Shown: positions 8,339 to 17,719, numbered from the stretch's first letter. The stretch: DNA of 64,000 nucleotides from CALZBJ01 sp945619025 (GCA_945619025.1 CALZBJ010000002.1:1-64000); one strand, 5' to 3'. Program-made: numbers and translations. The notes: a model not told the origin generated them from the letters alone.

Positions 8339-11300
8339 CTACACTTTCGTGCGTTTTCCAACGATCAATCTAAAGAAGACCGGAGCGTAGAAGATTACGA
8401 GGAAGGTCCCTGCGATCATCCCGCCGACAACGGTTTTACCCACCACGTTTTGCGCGCCAGAGCCCGCACCGCTTGCCAGTGCAAGAGGCACAACCCCAAG
8501 ACCGAACGCGATCGAGGTCATCATAATCGGACGAAGACGTAAGTGCGCCGCTTCAACCGTTGCGGTAATCACATCTTTTCCTTCACGCATGATGTCACGG
8601 GCAAATTCTACGATCAGGATCGCATTTTTCGCCGTGAGTCCAATCGTCGTCAACATCCCTACTTGGAAGTAGACGTCGTTATCAAGGCCTTTGCCTAAAT
8701 GCGCCGTCAATACCGCCCCGATAATCCCCACCGGAATGGTGAGCAGTACCGCAATCGGAATGCTCCACGACTCATACAGCGCCGCTAAACTTAGGAAGAT
8801 AACAAAGACCGATACCGCAAAGAGTACCGCTTGAATATCGCCGGTTTGACGCTCTTCATAAGAAGTCCCTGACCACGCCACATCAATCCCTTGAGGGAGT
8901 TTGTCACGCACGAGGCGCTCAATCTCCAGCATCGCCTCACCGGTACTGCGACCTTGGTTCGCTTCAACAGAAAGTTTAAACGCAGGATTACCATTAAAAC
9001 GGTCAATCTGAGGGGATCCCGAACTCCATTTACCGGAGGCAAAGGCACTAAAGGGCACCATTTCACCTTTGGTATTACGCACATACCAGCGATTAAAGTC
9101 GGACGGCATCATACGGAATTCAGCGTCACCTTGCACCTGAACCTTTTTGATTCGGCCACGATCGACGAAGTCGTTGACATACATGCCACCCCACGCCACC
9201 GAGAGCGATTGGTTAATCATATCGATCGGTACTTGAAGCGCACGCGCACGGTCACGGTCGATGTCGATATAGTATTCCGCTTTATCCATCATACTGCCGT
9301 CACGCAAGGTTTGCGCATTGAAGGTGGGCGATTGACTGATCTCTTGTTTGAGCATATTCACCGCTTTTAACAGCTCCTCATGCCCAAGCCCAATCGAGTC
9401 TTGCAGATAAAACTCAACCCCGGTTGATACCCCAAGTTCTGGGATTGCTGGCGGAATAAAGGCAAATCCAAAGGCATTATGTTTAAGTGCAAAGCCCATC
9501 AAATGCTGATTGACTCGACCAAGTGTCGCTTGGATCGGCTCTTTACGCTCATCCCACGGTTTCATCATGAGGAAGTAGAGCGCCTGGTCACTTCCGCGAC
9601 CGGTAAAGCTAAAGCCCGCAACGGTCATGATCGACTGCACGTTTTCGCTCTCTTCTTCTAAAATATATTGGGTTAGAGAGGCAAGCGCTTCTTCGGTGAC
9701 ATTCAGGGAGGCGTTACTTGGGTTAATAATCTGCCCAAGCGCAAACCCTTGGTCCTCTTCCGGTAAGAAGCTCGTTGGAATCGTTTTAAAGAGAAATCCA
9801 ACGCCTACAAGCACGATCAAAAGCCCCATTACAAAACGTTTCGGACGAGTTACCGCACCACGAACGCCTTTCTCATAAGCGACGTTTCCGCGGTCAAAGA
9901 GACGGTTAAAGCCATCCACTAAAAGATGAATCACTTTGGTAAGTGGCGCTACAAGCGTCAACCAAATTTTCAATAACCCCGTCGGCTCTTTTGCTTGATC
10001 TTCTTTTGATTTTAAGATCGTCGCACAGAGCGATGGCGTAAAGATAATCGCAACAAGCACCGAAAGGAGCATCGCGGTAATAATCGTCACCGAGAATTGG
10101 CGATAGATAATCCCTGTCGCGCCCGGCATAAAGGCCATCGGTACGAATACCGCTGAAAGCACTACCCCGATCCCAACGAGCGCGCCAACGATCTGATCCA
10201 TCGTTTTCTTCGCCGCTTCATAAGGGGTCGCATCCTCTTCTTCCATAATCCGCTCAACGTTTTCTACCACAACGATCGCATCATCAACCAGCAGCCCGAT
10301 CGCAAGGACCATCGCAAAGAGGGTTAAGGTATTTAAGATAAAGCCCATCGCCGCCAAAATCGCCAGCGTCCCACATAATACATAGGGAATCGCAAGGAGC
10401 GGAATCAGTGCCGCGCGGAAGCTACGGAGGAAGACATACATCACGATAAATACGAGAATGATCGCCTCAATTAAGGTGCCCATTACGTTATTGATCGACA
10501 CCTCAACAAAGGGCGTTGTATCGTAAGGATACATATATTCCATCCCTTCCGGGAAGTTTAAACTCGCCGTTTCTAAGAACTCGCGTACCGCTTTTGCTGT
10601 ATCGAGCGCATTGGCGCCAGAGGCTAAGTTAATCGCCATCGCTGTTGCGGGTTTACCGTTATAGTGCGAGGAGAATTGCTCATTCTCAGGCGACAGTTCC
10701 ACCCGCGCCACATCGTCTAATAGGACTTTACTACCATCTTCATTTACGCGAAGTTGAATCGCTTTAAATTCGGCTTCCGTCTCTAACAGCGATTGTGCAT
10801 TGATGGTATAGCGTAGCACCTGCTCTTTTTTCGCCGGCATCGCCCCTAAATCACCGAGCGTTGCTTGCGTGTTTTGCTCTTTAATCGCCGCAACCACATC
10901 GAGTGAGGTCATGCCATATTGATTGAGTTTCATCGGATCAAGCCAGACGTTCATCGCATAGCCAGAGCCAAAGAGTTGCGTTTCCCCAATCCCGTAGAGT
11001 CGGCTAAGCGGCTCGGAGATATTTGACGCAACATAGTCTCCTAAGTCCGCATGGGTTAATGAGCCATCGGGCGAATAGAATCCCACCACCATCAAGAATG
11101 AACTGGATGATTTTTGTACCTGAATCCCTTGCTGCTGCACGGCTTGAGGAAGCTGGGTGAGCGCCGTTTGAATTTTGTTCTGTACCTGAACTTGCGCCAT
11201 ATCAGGGTCCGTTCCCTGCTCAAAGGTGATCGCAATCGAGACCACCCCGGTACTTGAGCTTTGTGAAGACATATAACGGAAACCATCGAGCCCGGTTAAA

Positions 11301-11503
11301 CTCTGCTCGATCACCTGCGTTACACTCTCTTCAACGGTTTCTGCGTTCGCACCAGGATAGACGGCCATAACCCGAACTTCTGGTGGCGCAATTTGCGGAT
11401 ATTGCGCAACGGGCAGATTCACCCCTGCAAATATCCCTAAAGCCATCGTCATAATTGCAAGAACCCATGCAAATATCGGACGATCAATAAAAAAGTGTGC
11501 CAT
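8339..11503 (-). CDS. acrB: RND multidrug efflux transporter, AcrB/MexB family
   Basis: This inner-membrane proton antiporter pumps drugs from the periplasm as a trimer. Length (1054 aa) and start (MAHFFIDRPIFAWVLAI) are those of the HAE1 family. The proton-relay aspartates lie in LLVDDAIVVVENVERIM, and the matching lysine in GLTAKNAILIVEFARD. Two large periplasmic loops flank the six-helix halves. It is the last gene of marR-acrA-acrB, 44 bp after acrA. No outer-membrane TolC/OprM gene is present, so it must borrow one encoded elsewhere. Substrate range cannot be predicted. Confidence 0.96.
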   Translation of the reverse strand: MAHFFIDRPIFAWVLAIMTMALGIFAGVNLPVAQYPQIAPPEVRVMAVYPGANAETVEESVTQVIEQSLTGLDGFRYMSSQSSSTGVVSIAITFEQGTDPDMAQVQVQNKIQTALTQLPQAVQQQGIQVQKSSSSFLMVVGFYSPDGSLTHADLGDYVASNISEPLSRLYGIGETQLFGSGYAMNVWLDPMKLNQYGMTSLDVVAAIKEQNTQATLGDLGAMPAKKEQVLRYTINAQSLLETEAEFKAIQLRVNEDGSKVLLDDVARVELSPENEQFSSHYNGKPATAMAINLASGANALDTAKAVREFLETASLNFPEGMEYMYPYDTTPFVEVSINNVMGTLIEAIILVFIVMYVFLRSFRAALIPLLAIPYVLCGTLAILAAMGFILNTLTLFAMVLAIGLLVDDAIVVVENVERIMEEEDATPYEAAKKTMDQIVGALVGIGVVLSAVFVPMAFMPGATGIIYRQFSVTIITAMLLSVLVAIIFTPSLCATILKSKEDQAKEPTGLLKIWLTLVAPLTKVIHLLVDGFNRLFDRGNVAYEKGVRGAVTRPKRFVMGLLIVLVGVGFLFKTIPTSFLPEEDQGFALGQIINPSNASLNVTEEALASLTQYILEEESENVQSIMTVAGFSFTGRGSDQALYFLMMKPWDERKEPIQATLGRVNQHLMGFALKHNAFGFAFIPPAIPELGVSTGVEFYLQDSIGLGHEELLKAVNMLKQEISQSPTFNAQTLRDGSMMDKAEYYIDIDRDRARALQVPIDMINQSLSVAWGGMYVNDFVDRGRIKKVQVQGDAEFRMMPSDFNRWYVRNTKGEMVPFSAFASGKWSSGSPQIDRFNGNPAFKLSVEANQGRSTGEAMLEIERLVRDKLPQGIDVAWSGTSYEERQTGDIQAVLFAVSVFVIFLSLAALYESWSIPIAVLLTIPVGIIGAVLTAHLGKGLDNDVYFQVGMLTTIGLTAKNAILIVEFARDIMREGKDVITATVEAAHLRLRPIMMTSIAFGLGVVPLALASGAGSGAQNVVGKTVVGGMIAGTFLVIFYAPVFFRLIVGKRTKV

Positions 11504-11547
11504 TTATAATATCCTTTTGTGTTGCCTGCGATTCATCGGTGAATCGA

Positions 11548-12831
11548 TTATTTCCCTGTGCCTTCAAGTACCACTTTGGTGTAGATATCTTCGGTGAGTA
11601 CTTCCACTGGAATAATGGGGCTTGGCGAACGTTGAAGTGCCATTTGAATCAGTTGGAAACCGCGCGTTACCACAAATTCACCCTCTTCTAAGCCCGAAGC
11701 CAATACCCAATCGGTACTGTGTGAACGAGAGATGACGACCGAACGCTCTTGCGCAACCCACGCAACATCCGCGCCCATCTGCTCTTTCATCATCGCCTGC
11801 TCTTGAGGACTCGCTTTACGCGCAATAATCACCTTACTTTTACCGGATAAATCTTGCGTTAAAATGCGCTGAGGAACGGTCACTGCACCGATCTCAATCC
11901 CTTGCTCAACCACGGTTTTAACAAACATTCCCGGAAGGAGCGCGCCTTCATCGTTATTAAATTCCGCCTGAAGGAGAATCGAGCCGGTGGTTAAATCAAC
12001 GGTCGGGTCTTCAAAACGAATGTAGCCGGTCTCAGGATAGAGCGAGCCATCTTCTAAGAAAATGCGAACGGGATGATATTTCACCTCTTTCCCATGTTGA
12101 TCGATACGGGTTTGGCTTTTATAAACGCCCGATTTAATTTTACGCTGAAGATCGGAGTACTCCGCCGCTGAATAGGCAATGTCAACGCGCATCGGATTGA
12201 GCTGCTGAATCACCGCCATCTCAAGCTGTTGCCCAGGCGATACCAGTGCCCCTTGGGTAAAATTAGATTTACCAATTTTTCCGCTGATCGGCGCGAGCAT
12301 TTTACTGTAGTTCACATTGATCTCAGCATTTTTCACTTGCGCTTCAGCACCATAGACTTCGGCATTGGCTTGAGCGAGTGCTGCGTTTGCATCATCCACA
12401 TCCTGTGCACTTACCGCTTTTGAGCCACTGCTACGGAGCGTATTCATCCGCTCTGCTCGCATTTTTGCTGCATATTGCGCCGCTTTCGCACGCTCAAGTC
12501 CTGCTCTTGCTTGACGGAGATTCGCTTCATAGATCGCCGAATCGATCTGATAGAGTGTCTGCCCTTCCTCAACGCTCGATCCCTCTTCGAAATTTTGCGT
12601 CAAGATAATGCCACCCACCTGCGGGCGCACTTCCGCCATCACCGATGCAATCGTTCGCCCCGGTAATTCCGACTCAACGGTAATGTTGCGTTTTTCAACT
12701 TTCTCCACCACCACGCTCGGAATCTGCGTGCCGGCTTCTTCCTTTTTCTCGCCGCTAAAACAGCCTGTCAACACTAGTGCTGCTGCCGATAATACGAGAA
12801 GACTCTGTATCGATTTCACTCTTTTCTTCAT
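11548..12831 (-). CDS. acrA: RND efflux periplasmic adaptor lipoprotein, AcrA/MexA family
   Basis: It links the RND pump to an outer-membrane channel. The N terminus is a lipoprotein signal with lipobox LTGC and lipidated Cys24. Next come a barrel-sandwich half (VRPQVGGIILTQNFEEGSSVEEGQ), an alpha-helical hairpin rich in Ala/Gln near residues 95-165, the second half (APISGKIGKSNFTQGALV) and a C-terminal membrane-proximal domain. Length 427 aa, slightly longer than AcrA. The residues after the cysteine are Phe-Ser-Gly, not the Asp used by E. coli AcrA for inner-membrane retention. It lies 32 bp after marR. Confidence 0.94.
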   Translation of the reverse strand: MKKRVKSIQSLLVLSAAALVLTGCFSGEKKEEAGTQIPSVVVEKVEKRNITVESELPGRTIASVMAEVRPQVGGIILTQNFEEGSSVEEGQTLYQIDSAIYEANLRQARAGLERAKAAQYAAKMRAERMNTLRSSGSKAVSAQDVDDANAALAQANAEVYGAEAQVKNAEINVNYSKMLAPISGKIGKSNFTQGALVSPGQQLEMAVIQQLNPMRVDIAYSAAEYSDLQRKIKSGVYKSQTRIDQHGKEVKYHPVRIFLEDGSLYPETGYIRFEDPTVDLTTGSILLQAEFNNDEGALLPGMFVKTVVEQGIEIGAVTVPQRILTQDLSGKSKVIIARKASPQEQAMMKEQMGADVAWVAQERSVVISRSHSTDWVLASGLEEGEFVVTRGFQLIQMALQRSPSPIIPVEVLTEDIYTKVVLEGTGK

Positions 12832-12863
12832 ACCAATCCTATCTCTTAATTTGGGTTTTTATT

Positions 12864-13307
12864 CTAAAAATGGGTCACTTCATTCAAAACAGTTAACACG
12901 CCGCTCAGATCGACATGATCATACTTTTTTACCAGCCCGTTCATCCACGGGTCAAATACGTCCATAAAGATTCCATCGAGCGTTCGTTCGCCTTTTTCCG
13001 TCAGCACATAAAAAGAGGAGCGTTTATGATTGGGGTTTTCACACTTTTCAATGAGCCCTTCCTCCATTAACTGCGTTACCTGACGTTGCACCGCTTGGCG
13101 AGAAATCAGATATTTTTCCGCAATTTGCGGCACCGTAATATGATTTTCAGAACGACGAATCGACACCATCACCGATAGTGCCGTGCAACCAATGTTGTAC
13201 TGACTGTTATTGAGGAGCTCTTCTGCGATCCGATTTAACTTGATCGATGCGGCAAAAACGCCGGAAACTACCTGCTCTAACTGCTCTTTTTTACTAATTT
13301 CTTTCAC
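12864..13307 (-). CDS. MarR family transcriptional regulator of the acrAB operon
   Basis: A 147-residue winged-helix DNA-binding protein. The helix-turn-helix lies around ITVPQIAEKYLISRQAVQRQ, the wing around KRSSFYVLTEKGE. It is the first gene of a three-gene operon with acrA and acrB, and a perfect palindrome overlaps the putative operon promoter just upstream. Family knowledge and this layout suggest autorepression with relief by a pump substrate. The ligand is unknown. It could be called MexR- or MarR-like, but orthology is not established. Confidence 0.88.
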   Translation of the reverse strand: MKEISKKEQLEQVVSGVFAASIKLNRIAEELLNNSQYNIGCTALSVMVSIRRSENHITVPQIAEKYLISRQAVQRQVTQLMEEGLIEKCENPNHKRSSFYVLTEKGERTLDGIFMDVFDPWMNGLVKKYDHVDLSGVLTVLNEVTHF

Positions 13308-13346
13308 ATTTACCTAGTCATGAATCCTATAGAATAACAATGACGT

Positions 13347-13375
13347 AGTTTAAAACTTGACAACCATGTTGTCAA
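13347..13375 (-). promoter_or_regulatory. Promoter and palindromic operator of marR-acrAB
   Basis: TTGACAAC-CAT-GTTGTCAA (13357-13375) is a perfect 8+8 inverted repeat with a 3-bp centre. Read on the minus strand, its first six bases are a consensus -35 (TTGACA, 13375-13370), and TAAACT (13352-13347) forms a -10 after 17 bp. A regulator bound here would block RNA polymerase. The start codon of marR is about 40 bp downstream of the -10. The size and symmetry suit a MarR dimer. Confidence 0.75.
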
Positions 13376-13420
13376 ATAAAGTGAGATTTAAAAATATAAT
13401 GACGCACCAAATTTCACGCA

Positions 13421-13458
13421 TAAAAAAACCTAAGTCTTGCAAAAGAATCTTAGGTTTT
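13421..13458 (-). terminator. Terminator of the ccm operon
   Basis: On the minus strand AAAACCTAAG (13458-13449) pairs with CTTAGGTTTT (13434-13425) around a 14-nt loop, followed by a T run. It lies 23 bp after the ccmB stop codon. Confidence 0.88.
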
Positions 13459-13480
13459 CATTGAGATAACGCAGTAAAAA

Positions 13481-14152
13481 CTACGCTTCGACGCTCATTT
13501 TCACCGTGATCGCCGCCACAAGCGGGCAGATCGCTAGCGCCATTAAATTCGCAGCAATTAAAATTAGAATAAAACTGCTAATCCCGTGGCCGGCTACGAG
13601 CACCGAAACGATGTGCACCCCTAAAATCAAAAGCGGAATGTAGAGCGGTAAAATAATGATGCTCAGCAGTAATCCTGCTTGGCGAAGCCCCACCACAATC
13701 CCGACACACATCGCACCAATCAGACTAAGAAGCGGCGTTCCAAGAAGAAGTACTCCTGCAATTTTAAGCGCATCGCTAAAACTAAAATAGAGCATTACCC
13801 CCAAAATGGGTGAGAAAAATACGAGTGGCAACGCCGTTAACATCCAGTGCGCCACAATTTTCCCTAACACGAGCGGATAGAGCGGTGCCCCGCTAATGAT
13901 AAATTGCTCAAGCGAGCCATCATCGTAATCATTTTTAAAGAGGCGATCCATCGTCAGCATCGTCGCGAGTAACGCTGCGACCCACAAAATGGCCGGCGCA
14001 GATGCTTTAATTAGATCCTGCTCCTCAATCCCTAAACCAAGGGGAAAGAGGCTCACAATAATCAGGAAAAACATAATCGGCATCATCAGTTCTGAACGCT
14101 GGCGCATCCCGATTTTAAGATCCCGCCGAATAATCGCTAAAAAGGTCTTCAT
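13481..14152 (-). CDS. ccmB: Heme exporter protein CcmB
   Basis: CcmB is the permease of the CcmAB ABC complex, which powers release of heme-loaded CcmE from CcmC during cytochrome c maturation. The 223-residue protein has about six hydrophobic segments and the family start LAIIRRDLKIGMRQRSE. FKNDYDDGSLEQ lies near residue 75. It overlaps ccmA by 4 bp and is the last gene of the operon. In the usual order ccmAB come first, so the placement is unusual. Confidence 0.93.
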   Translation of the reverse strand: MKTFLAIIRRDLKIGMRQRSELMMPIMFFLIIVSLFPLGLGIEEQDLIKASAPAILWVAALLATMLTMDRLFKNDYDDGSLEQFIISGAPLYPLVLGKIVAHWMLTALPLVFFSPILGVMLYFSFSDALKIAGVLLLGTPLLSLIGAMCVGIVVGLRQAGLLLSIIILPLYIPLLILGVHIVSVLVAGHGISSFILILIAANLMALAICPLVAAITVKMSVEA

Positions 14153-14781
14153 CGTGTTTTCGCCTCCACCGTTAGGGTTTTAGTAAACACGCAATCGCTC
14201 GGTGCTTGGTGCGAGGTGAAAATAATCATTCCGCCTGCCGCAATGTGCGTTGCCATTTTCGCTTCAAGCAATTCAATGGAGCCCACATCGAGCGCAGTAA
14301 AGGGTTCGTCCAAAATCCAGATAGGACGCTCTTCAAACCAAAGTCTCGAGAGCGCAACGCGGCGTTTTTGCCCTGCAGAGAGATAGCGAATCGGGCGATC
14401 ATGTTGCGGAATATTGAGCGTGTCAAACACCTCGTTACACTCTTTTTCACTCAAGGATTGACCACGAATTGCTAAGATCGAGGCTAAGTTTTCCCGCGCA
14501 GAAAGATCGTAATTGAGGCTTAACGCATGGCCAACATAGATGATCGACCGCGGATAGTGATGCAAAAGTTCACGGCGTTCAATCTCATTGAGAAAAATCT
14601 TCCCGCGATATTGCTGACTAATCCCCGCAAGGACGCGGAGCGAGGTGGTTTTCCCCGCACCGTTCGCCCCTTTAAGATAGAGCGATTCGCCGGCACTAAG
14701 GGTAAACCCATAAGGCTCAAACACCGGCTGATAATTGCGCTGGACGGTAAAATCCTCAATGCGAAGGACCGCGTTCTCCAT
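14149..14781 (-). CDS. ccmA: Heme exporter ATP-binding protein CcmA
   Basis: This is the ABC ATPase of CcmAB. Walker A GANGAGKTTSLRVLAG is near residue 39, the signature YLSAGQKRRVALSRL near residue 131, and Walker B WILDEPFTALD after it. The 210-residue length fits CcmA. Its start is 6 bp after the ccmI stop and its end overlaps ccmB in ATGA, so the two are translationally coupled and downstream of ccmI. Cytoplasmic face of the inner membrane. Confidence 0.94.
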   Translation of the reverse strand: MENAVLRIEDFTVQRNYQPVFEPYGFTLSAGESLYLKGANGAGKTTSLRVLAGISQQYRGKIFLNEIERRELLHHYPRSIIYVGHALSLNYDLSARENLASILAIRGQSLSEKECNEVFDTLNIPQHDRPIRYLSAGQKRRVALSRLWFEERPIWILDEPFTALDVGSIELLEAKMATHIAAGGMIIFTSHQAPSDCVFTKTLTVEAKTR

Positions 14782-14787
14782 GCTTTT

Positions 14788-16668
14788 TTACTCCACCATG
14801 CGATCTAAAATGAGCGACAGCGAATCTTCTTGATCCCCGCGAATCACCACGATCCCCGTTTCATAATCGCCTGCCCCTGCGACCGGATCACCGGTTTGGC
14901 TAATGCGCGCTGATACTGCAATGCCCTTCATCTCAGCAAAAGGTTTGCCACCGCCCATTAAGCGATCATTTTCACCAATCGTCACCGTCAACGGCCACGA
15001 TTGAATCTCCCGCAGAGGAATCCGTTTTGCCGCAAGAGGCGGACCGCCCGCACTGCCTTCAGGACGCAGATAGACAAATAAAATGCCATTGGGATTAACG
15101 GCATCCACATTAAAGTTTGGCGCAAGCGAGAGCTCAACACGATAGCCCGATTCAGCCACCGCACTCTCCTCTTTCGCCTCATTTAACGCATTCGCTTCAC
15201 TTGCTTTACGCGCTCTAAAATCACGAATCACACTCTCAGTTGCCGATTTCGCATTGGGGTCTAAAATCCCCTCTTTGAAACTTTCAAGCTGCGTAATCGC
15301 GCCATCGTAAAGTCCGTTATTGCCTAAAATAAGGCCATATTCGAAAAATTGCGTCACATCGTCAGGATAATTCCGCACCAGCGCATTAAAGCGATTCACA
15401 AGCTCGGGGGTTAAGCGCCCTTTCGCCGCATCACCTAAAAGGTAGGCCATGGAAAACTCAAGATTTAAATAGACGCGATCGATGTGATAATTCTGAGGTT
15501 CGATCGATTCAAGCGCTTCAAGCACCGGTGGCAAGAGGAAAAACTCATTGCGTTTTAAGAAGAGATCAAGCAACACATAGAGGCGTTTTGGATCATCATT
15601 CTCAACGGATGCATTAAAGACTTGAACAACCCGTTTAGCACTGTCAGGATCGCTCGTTAAGAGCTGAATAAAATTATCGGGATAGGGCATTTCGTCGGTC
15701 AGATGACGATTACGAAGCCACTCAATATTTAAGCGATCCGCCCACTCGGTGAGCTCTGCAATAAAGGGTTCTTCTTCCGCCGTTAACGTGATATTGGGCG
15801 CTAACGCCGAGCGATAATAGAAGTGACGTAGATAGGCATTGGCTTTTTCCGCTTTATTATGTTTTTGGAGTACATCGACATAATCAAGTAGGAACGCCTC
15901 TTCATCAGGATAATTGGTGGCAAGCGTATCAAATAGCCCCTCAATCCGTGGCGTTAACTCCTCATTACCACGAAGATATTGCAAGCGAACAAGCGAGGAT
16001 TGTAAGAAGAAACTCGGCTCTTTCTCAACGCTATAGAGATCGACATAAATATCGTATACCGTATCTAAAAAACCCTTCTCATATTGCGCATAACCCAAGT
16101 AAAAACTTGCGAGCACATAGAGAAGTTTGGCATCCTGATGCTCATCTTTGGTACTTAAATAATTGAGCACACGAAACGCTCCGCGATAGCCCTCTTCACT
16201 TGAGATCAAATCATCAGGTGGTGGGAAATCAGCGGGCGTTGCCCCATTACGAAGCGCCTCAAGATCCATCTCATCTAACCACGCCTCAACAATTGGCAGA
16301 TAGTGGTCTCGCTCAAGATCGAAGGTCTTTTCCGCTTCTGCGTAATCGGTCTTCCAAAAGTAGGTCGCCGTTAAACCGGTAACAAATGCGCCAAGCAGTA
16401 CAAAGAGCGCAAGCGTTGGCATCGAAAATTGACGATCCTCGCGAGAAACGGCTAAGAGGTCACGGGCAAGCTCGGTTTTTTGATGCTCATATTCCGCTTG
16501 CGTCAGTTTCCCTGCGTTAAGAGAGCGTTCGAGCGCTTCGGTATCGCTGTGATATTTCTCGCGGTACACCTCTTTAAGACGCACTTTTTTAAAGGAACGC
16601 TTGAAAAAGAGTGAATAGAGAATCACCCCGAGCGTAATTAAAATCAGTAAAACTGTGGTAAGAATCAT
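14788..16668 (-). CDS. ccmI: Cytochrome c maturation protein CcmI (apocytochrome chaperone)
   Basis: CcmI captures apocytochrome c and hands it to the CcmF/CcmH ligation complex. Two N-terminal membrane segments (about residues 3-23 and 82-107) flank a charged cytoplasmic loop typical of the family (GKLTQAEYEHQKTELARDLL). A long periplasmic domain of TPR-like helical repeats follows, then the C-terminal beta-rich CcmI domain (GILFVYLRPEG, PLAAKRIPL). At 626 aa it is much longer than the roughly 400-residue CcmI of many proteobacteria; the extra length is in the helical middle. It overlaps ccmH by 4 bp. In E. coli this function is fused to CcmH. Confidence 0.87.
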   Translation of the reverse strand: MILTTVLLILITLGVILYSLFFKRSFKKVRLKEVYREKYHSDTEALERSLNAGKLTQAEYEHQKTELARDLLAVSREDRQFSMPTLALFVLLGAFVTGLTATYFWKTDYAEAEKTFDLERDHYLPIVEAWLDEMDLEALRNGATPADFPPPDDLISSEEGYRGAFRVLNYLSTKDEHQDAKLLYVLASFYLGYAQYEKGFLDTVYDIYVDLYSVEKEPSFFLQSSLVRLQYLRGNEELTPRIEGLFDTLATNYPDEEAFLLDYVDVLQKHNKAEKANAYLRHFYYRSALAPNITLTAEEEPFIAELTEWADRLNIEWLRNRHLTDEMPYPDNFIQLLTSDPDSAKRVVQVFNASVENDDPKRLYVLLDLFLKRNEFFLLPPVLEALESIEPQNYHIDRVYLNLEFSMAYLLGDAAKGRLTPELVNRFNALVRNYPDDVTQFFEYGLILGNNGLYDGAITQLESFKEGILDPNAKSATESVIRDFRARKASEANALNEAKEESAVAESGYRVELSLAPNFNVDAVNPNGILFVYLRPEGSAGGPPLAAKRIPLREIQSWPLTVTIGENDRLMGGGKPFAEMKGIAVSARISQTGDPVAGAGDYETGIVVIRGDQEDSLSLILDRMVE

Positions 16669-17153
16669 AATGTCTCGTCTTTTTGTAATATCTCGTTCAG
16701 GCGGGCGGTTTCATCGGCAGAGAGCTCGCTACCGCTCGGTACTTTCGTCTCTTTTGGGCGACGAATAAAGAGTACATACCCTAAAATTAACAATAAAATC
16801 ACCACCGGGCCAAACCAGAGTACCCAAGTGACCGGTTTCACGGGGGGATTATAGGTGGCAAAATCGCCGTAGCGCTCCACCATAAAGCCCACAATCTCCG
16901 CATCCGAACGCCCATCAACAATGAGCTCGTAAGTCAAATCTTTCATGGTTTGTGCCGAGAGTGCATTCGATTCTGCAATGCTTTGGTTTTGACAGGTCGG
17001 GCAACGCAGCTCACTAATGAGCGACTGGAAACGGCGCTGATCGACCTCATTGTCAAACTCATAGACGTTAATCGCAGCGCTTGCCACATTCAATGTCACC
17101 ATCGCCACCAAAATGAGTGAGAGCGTCTTTATCATCTTCATTAAACGAATCAT
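16665..17153 (-). CDS. ccmH: Cytochrome c maturation protein CcmH (apocytochrome thiol reductase)
   Basis: CcmH keeps the CXXCH cysteines of apocytochrome c reduced for heme attachment. The active-site motif LRCPTCQNQSIAES is near residue 45 of the mature reading. A signal-anchor starts the protein, and a membrane helix (VTWVLWFGPVVILLLILGYV) follows near residue 110. I place the start at the ATG at 17153, overlapping the ccmG TGA in ATGA, with AGGAG 7 bases ahead. A start at 17186 would add 11 unrelated residues and a 37-bp overlap. It lacks the CcmI domain, which is a separate gene. Confidence 0.93.
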   Translation of the reverse strand: MIRLMKMIKTLSLILVAMVTLNVASAAINVYEFDNEVDQRRFQSLISELRCPTCQNQSIAESNALSAQTMKDLTYELIVDGRSDAEIVGFMVERYGDFATYNPPVKPVTWVLWFGPVVILLLILGYVLFIRRPKETKVPSGSELSADETARLNEILQKDETL

Positions 17154-17710
17154 TTTTCCGCTCCTATGGCTTGAACCTCCGCCCACGATTTACCGTAATA
17201 CGCTTTGAGCGTGGATTCCCAATTCTCTAAACTCACCTCGCCGGTATGACGATAAGTAACAATGCCATCGGCATCGATAAAGTAGGTTTCAGGCGCGGCG
17301 TAGACACCAAAGTCAAAGCCGATTCGGCCTTTACGATCTTCAATGGTTAAAAGATAAGGATTGCCTAAATCGCGCAACCATTTATCCGCTTTCACCGGAT
17401 CATCTTGATAATCGATGCCGTAGATTTTAACCCCGCGGTTTGAGAGCTCGTTGAGCGCTTCATGCTCCGCTTTACAGGTTGGGCACCAGGTCGCCCAGAC
17501 GTTAATGAGGGCAGGCCCTTTAAAATCACTGTCGGTAATGATGGTTTTCACCTCGCCCGGCGCTTTTAATTGATCCGCACTAAACGCCGGCAATCTGTTG
17601 CCAATAATCTGCGCTTCAAGTTTTGTCGGATCATTCCCGAGCCCGGTAAAGAGGAAGATCATAAAGCCGAGCGTCACAACGACAATGCCGGCAATTACTG
17701 CTCGAATCAT
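17150..17710 (-). CDS. ccmG: Thiol:disulfide interchange protein CcmG/DsbE
   Basis: This membrane-anchored periplasmic thioredoxin reduces CcmH or apocytochrome c. It has one N-terminal hydrophobic anchor (residues 3-23), then a thioredoxin fold with active site WATWCPTCKAEH near residue 75, the motif GIDYQDD and the cis-proline region YAAPETYFID. Length 186 aa, as in E. coli (185). The start at 17710 follows TTAGGAGAATAAG. It lies 9 bp after ccmF and overlaps ccmH. Confidence 0.95.
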   Translation of the reverse strand: MIRAVIAGIVVVTLGFMIFLFTGLGNDPTKLEAQIIGNRLPAFSADQLKAPGEVKTIITDSDFKGPALINVWATWCPTCKAEHEALNELSNRGVKIYGIDYQDDPVKADKWLRDLGNPYLLTIEDRKGRIGFDFGVYAAPETYFIDADGIVTYRHTGEVSLENWESTLKAYYGKSWAEVQAIGAEK

Positions 17711-17719
17711 CTTATTCTC

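Noticed and set aside
8891..9370. 159-codon open frame on the plus strand inside acrB
   Set aside because: It is fully antisense to a well-conserved acrB, has no ribosome site and no recognisable domain; high-GC third positions on the opposite strand explain it.
8339..13307. Acquired resistance island
   Set aside because: The efflux operon has no mobile-element signs, repeats or flanking tRNA, and its base composition looks like its neighbours; it is an ordinary chromosomal pump.
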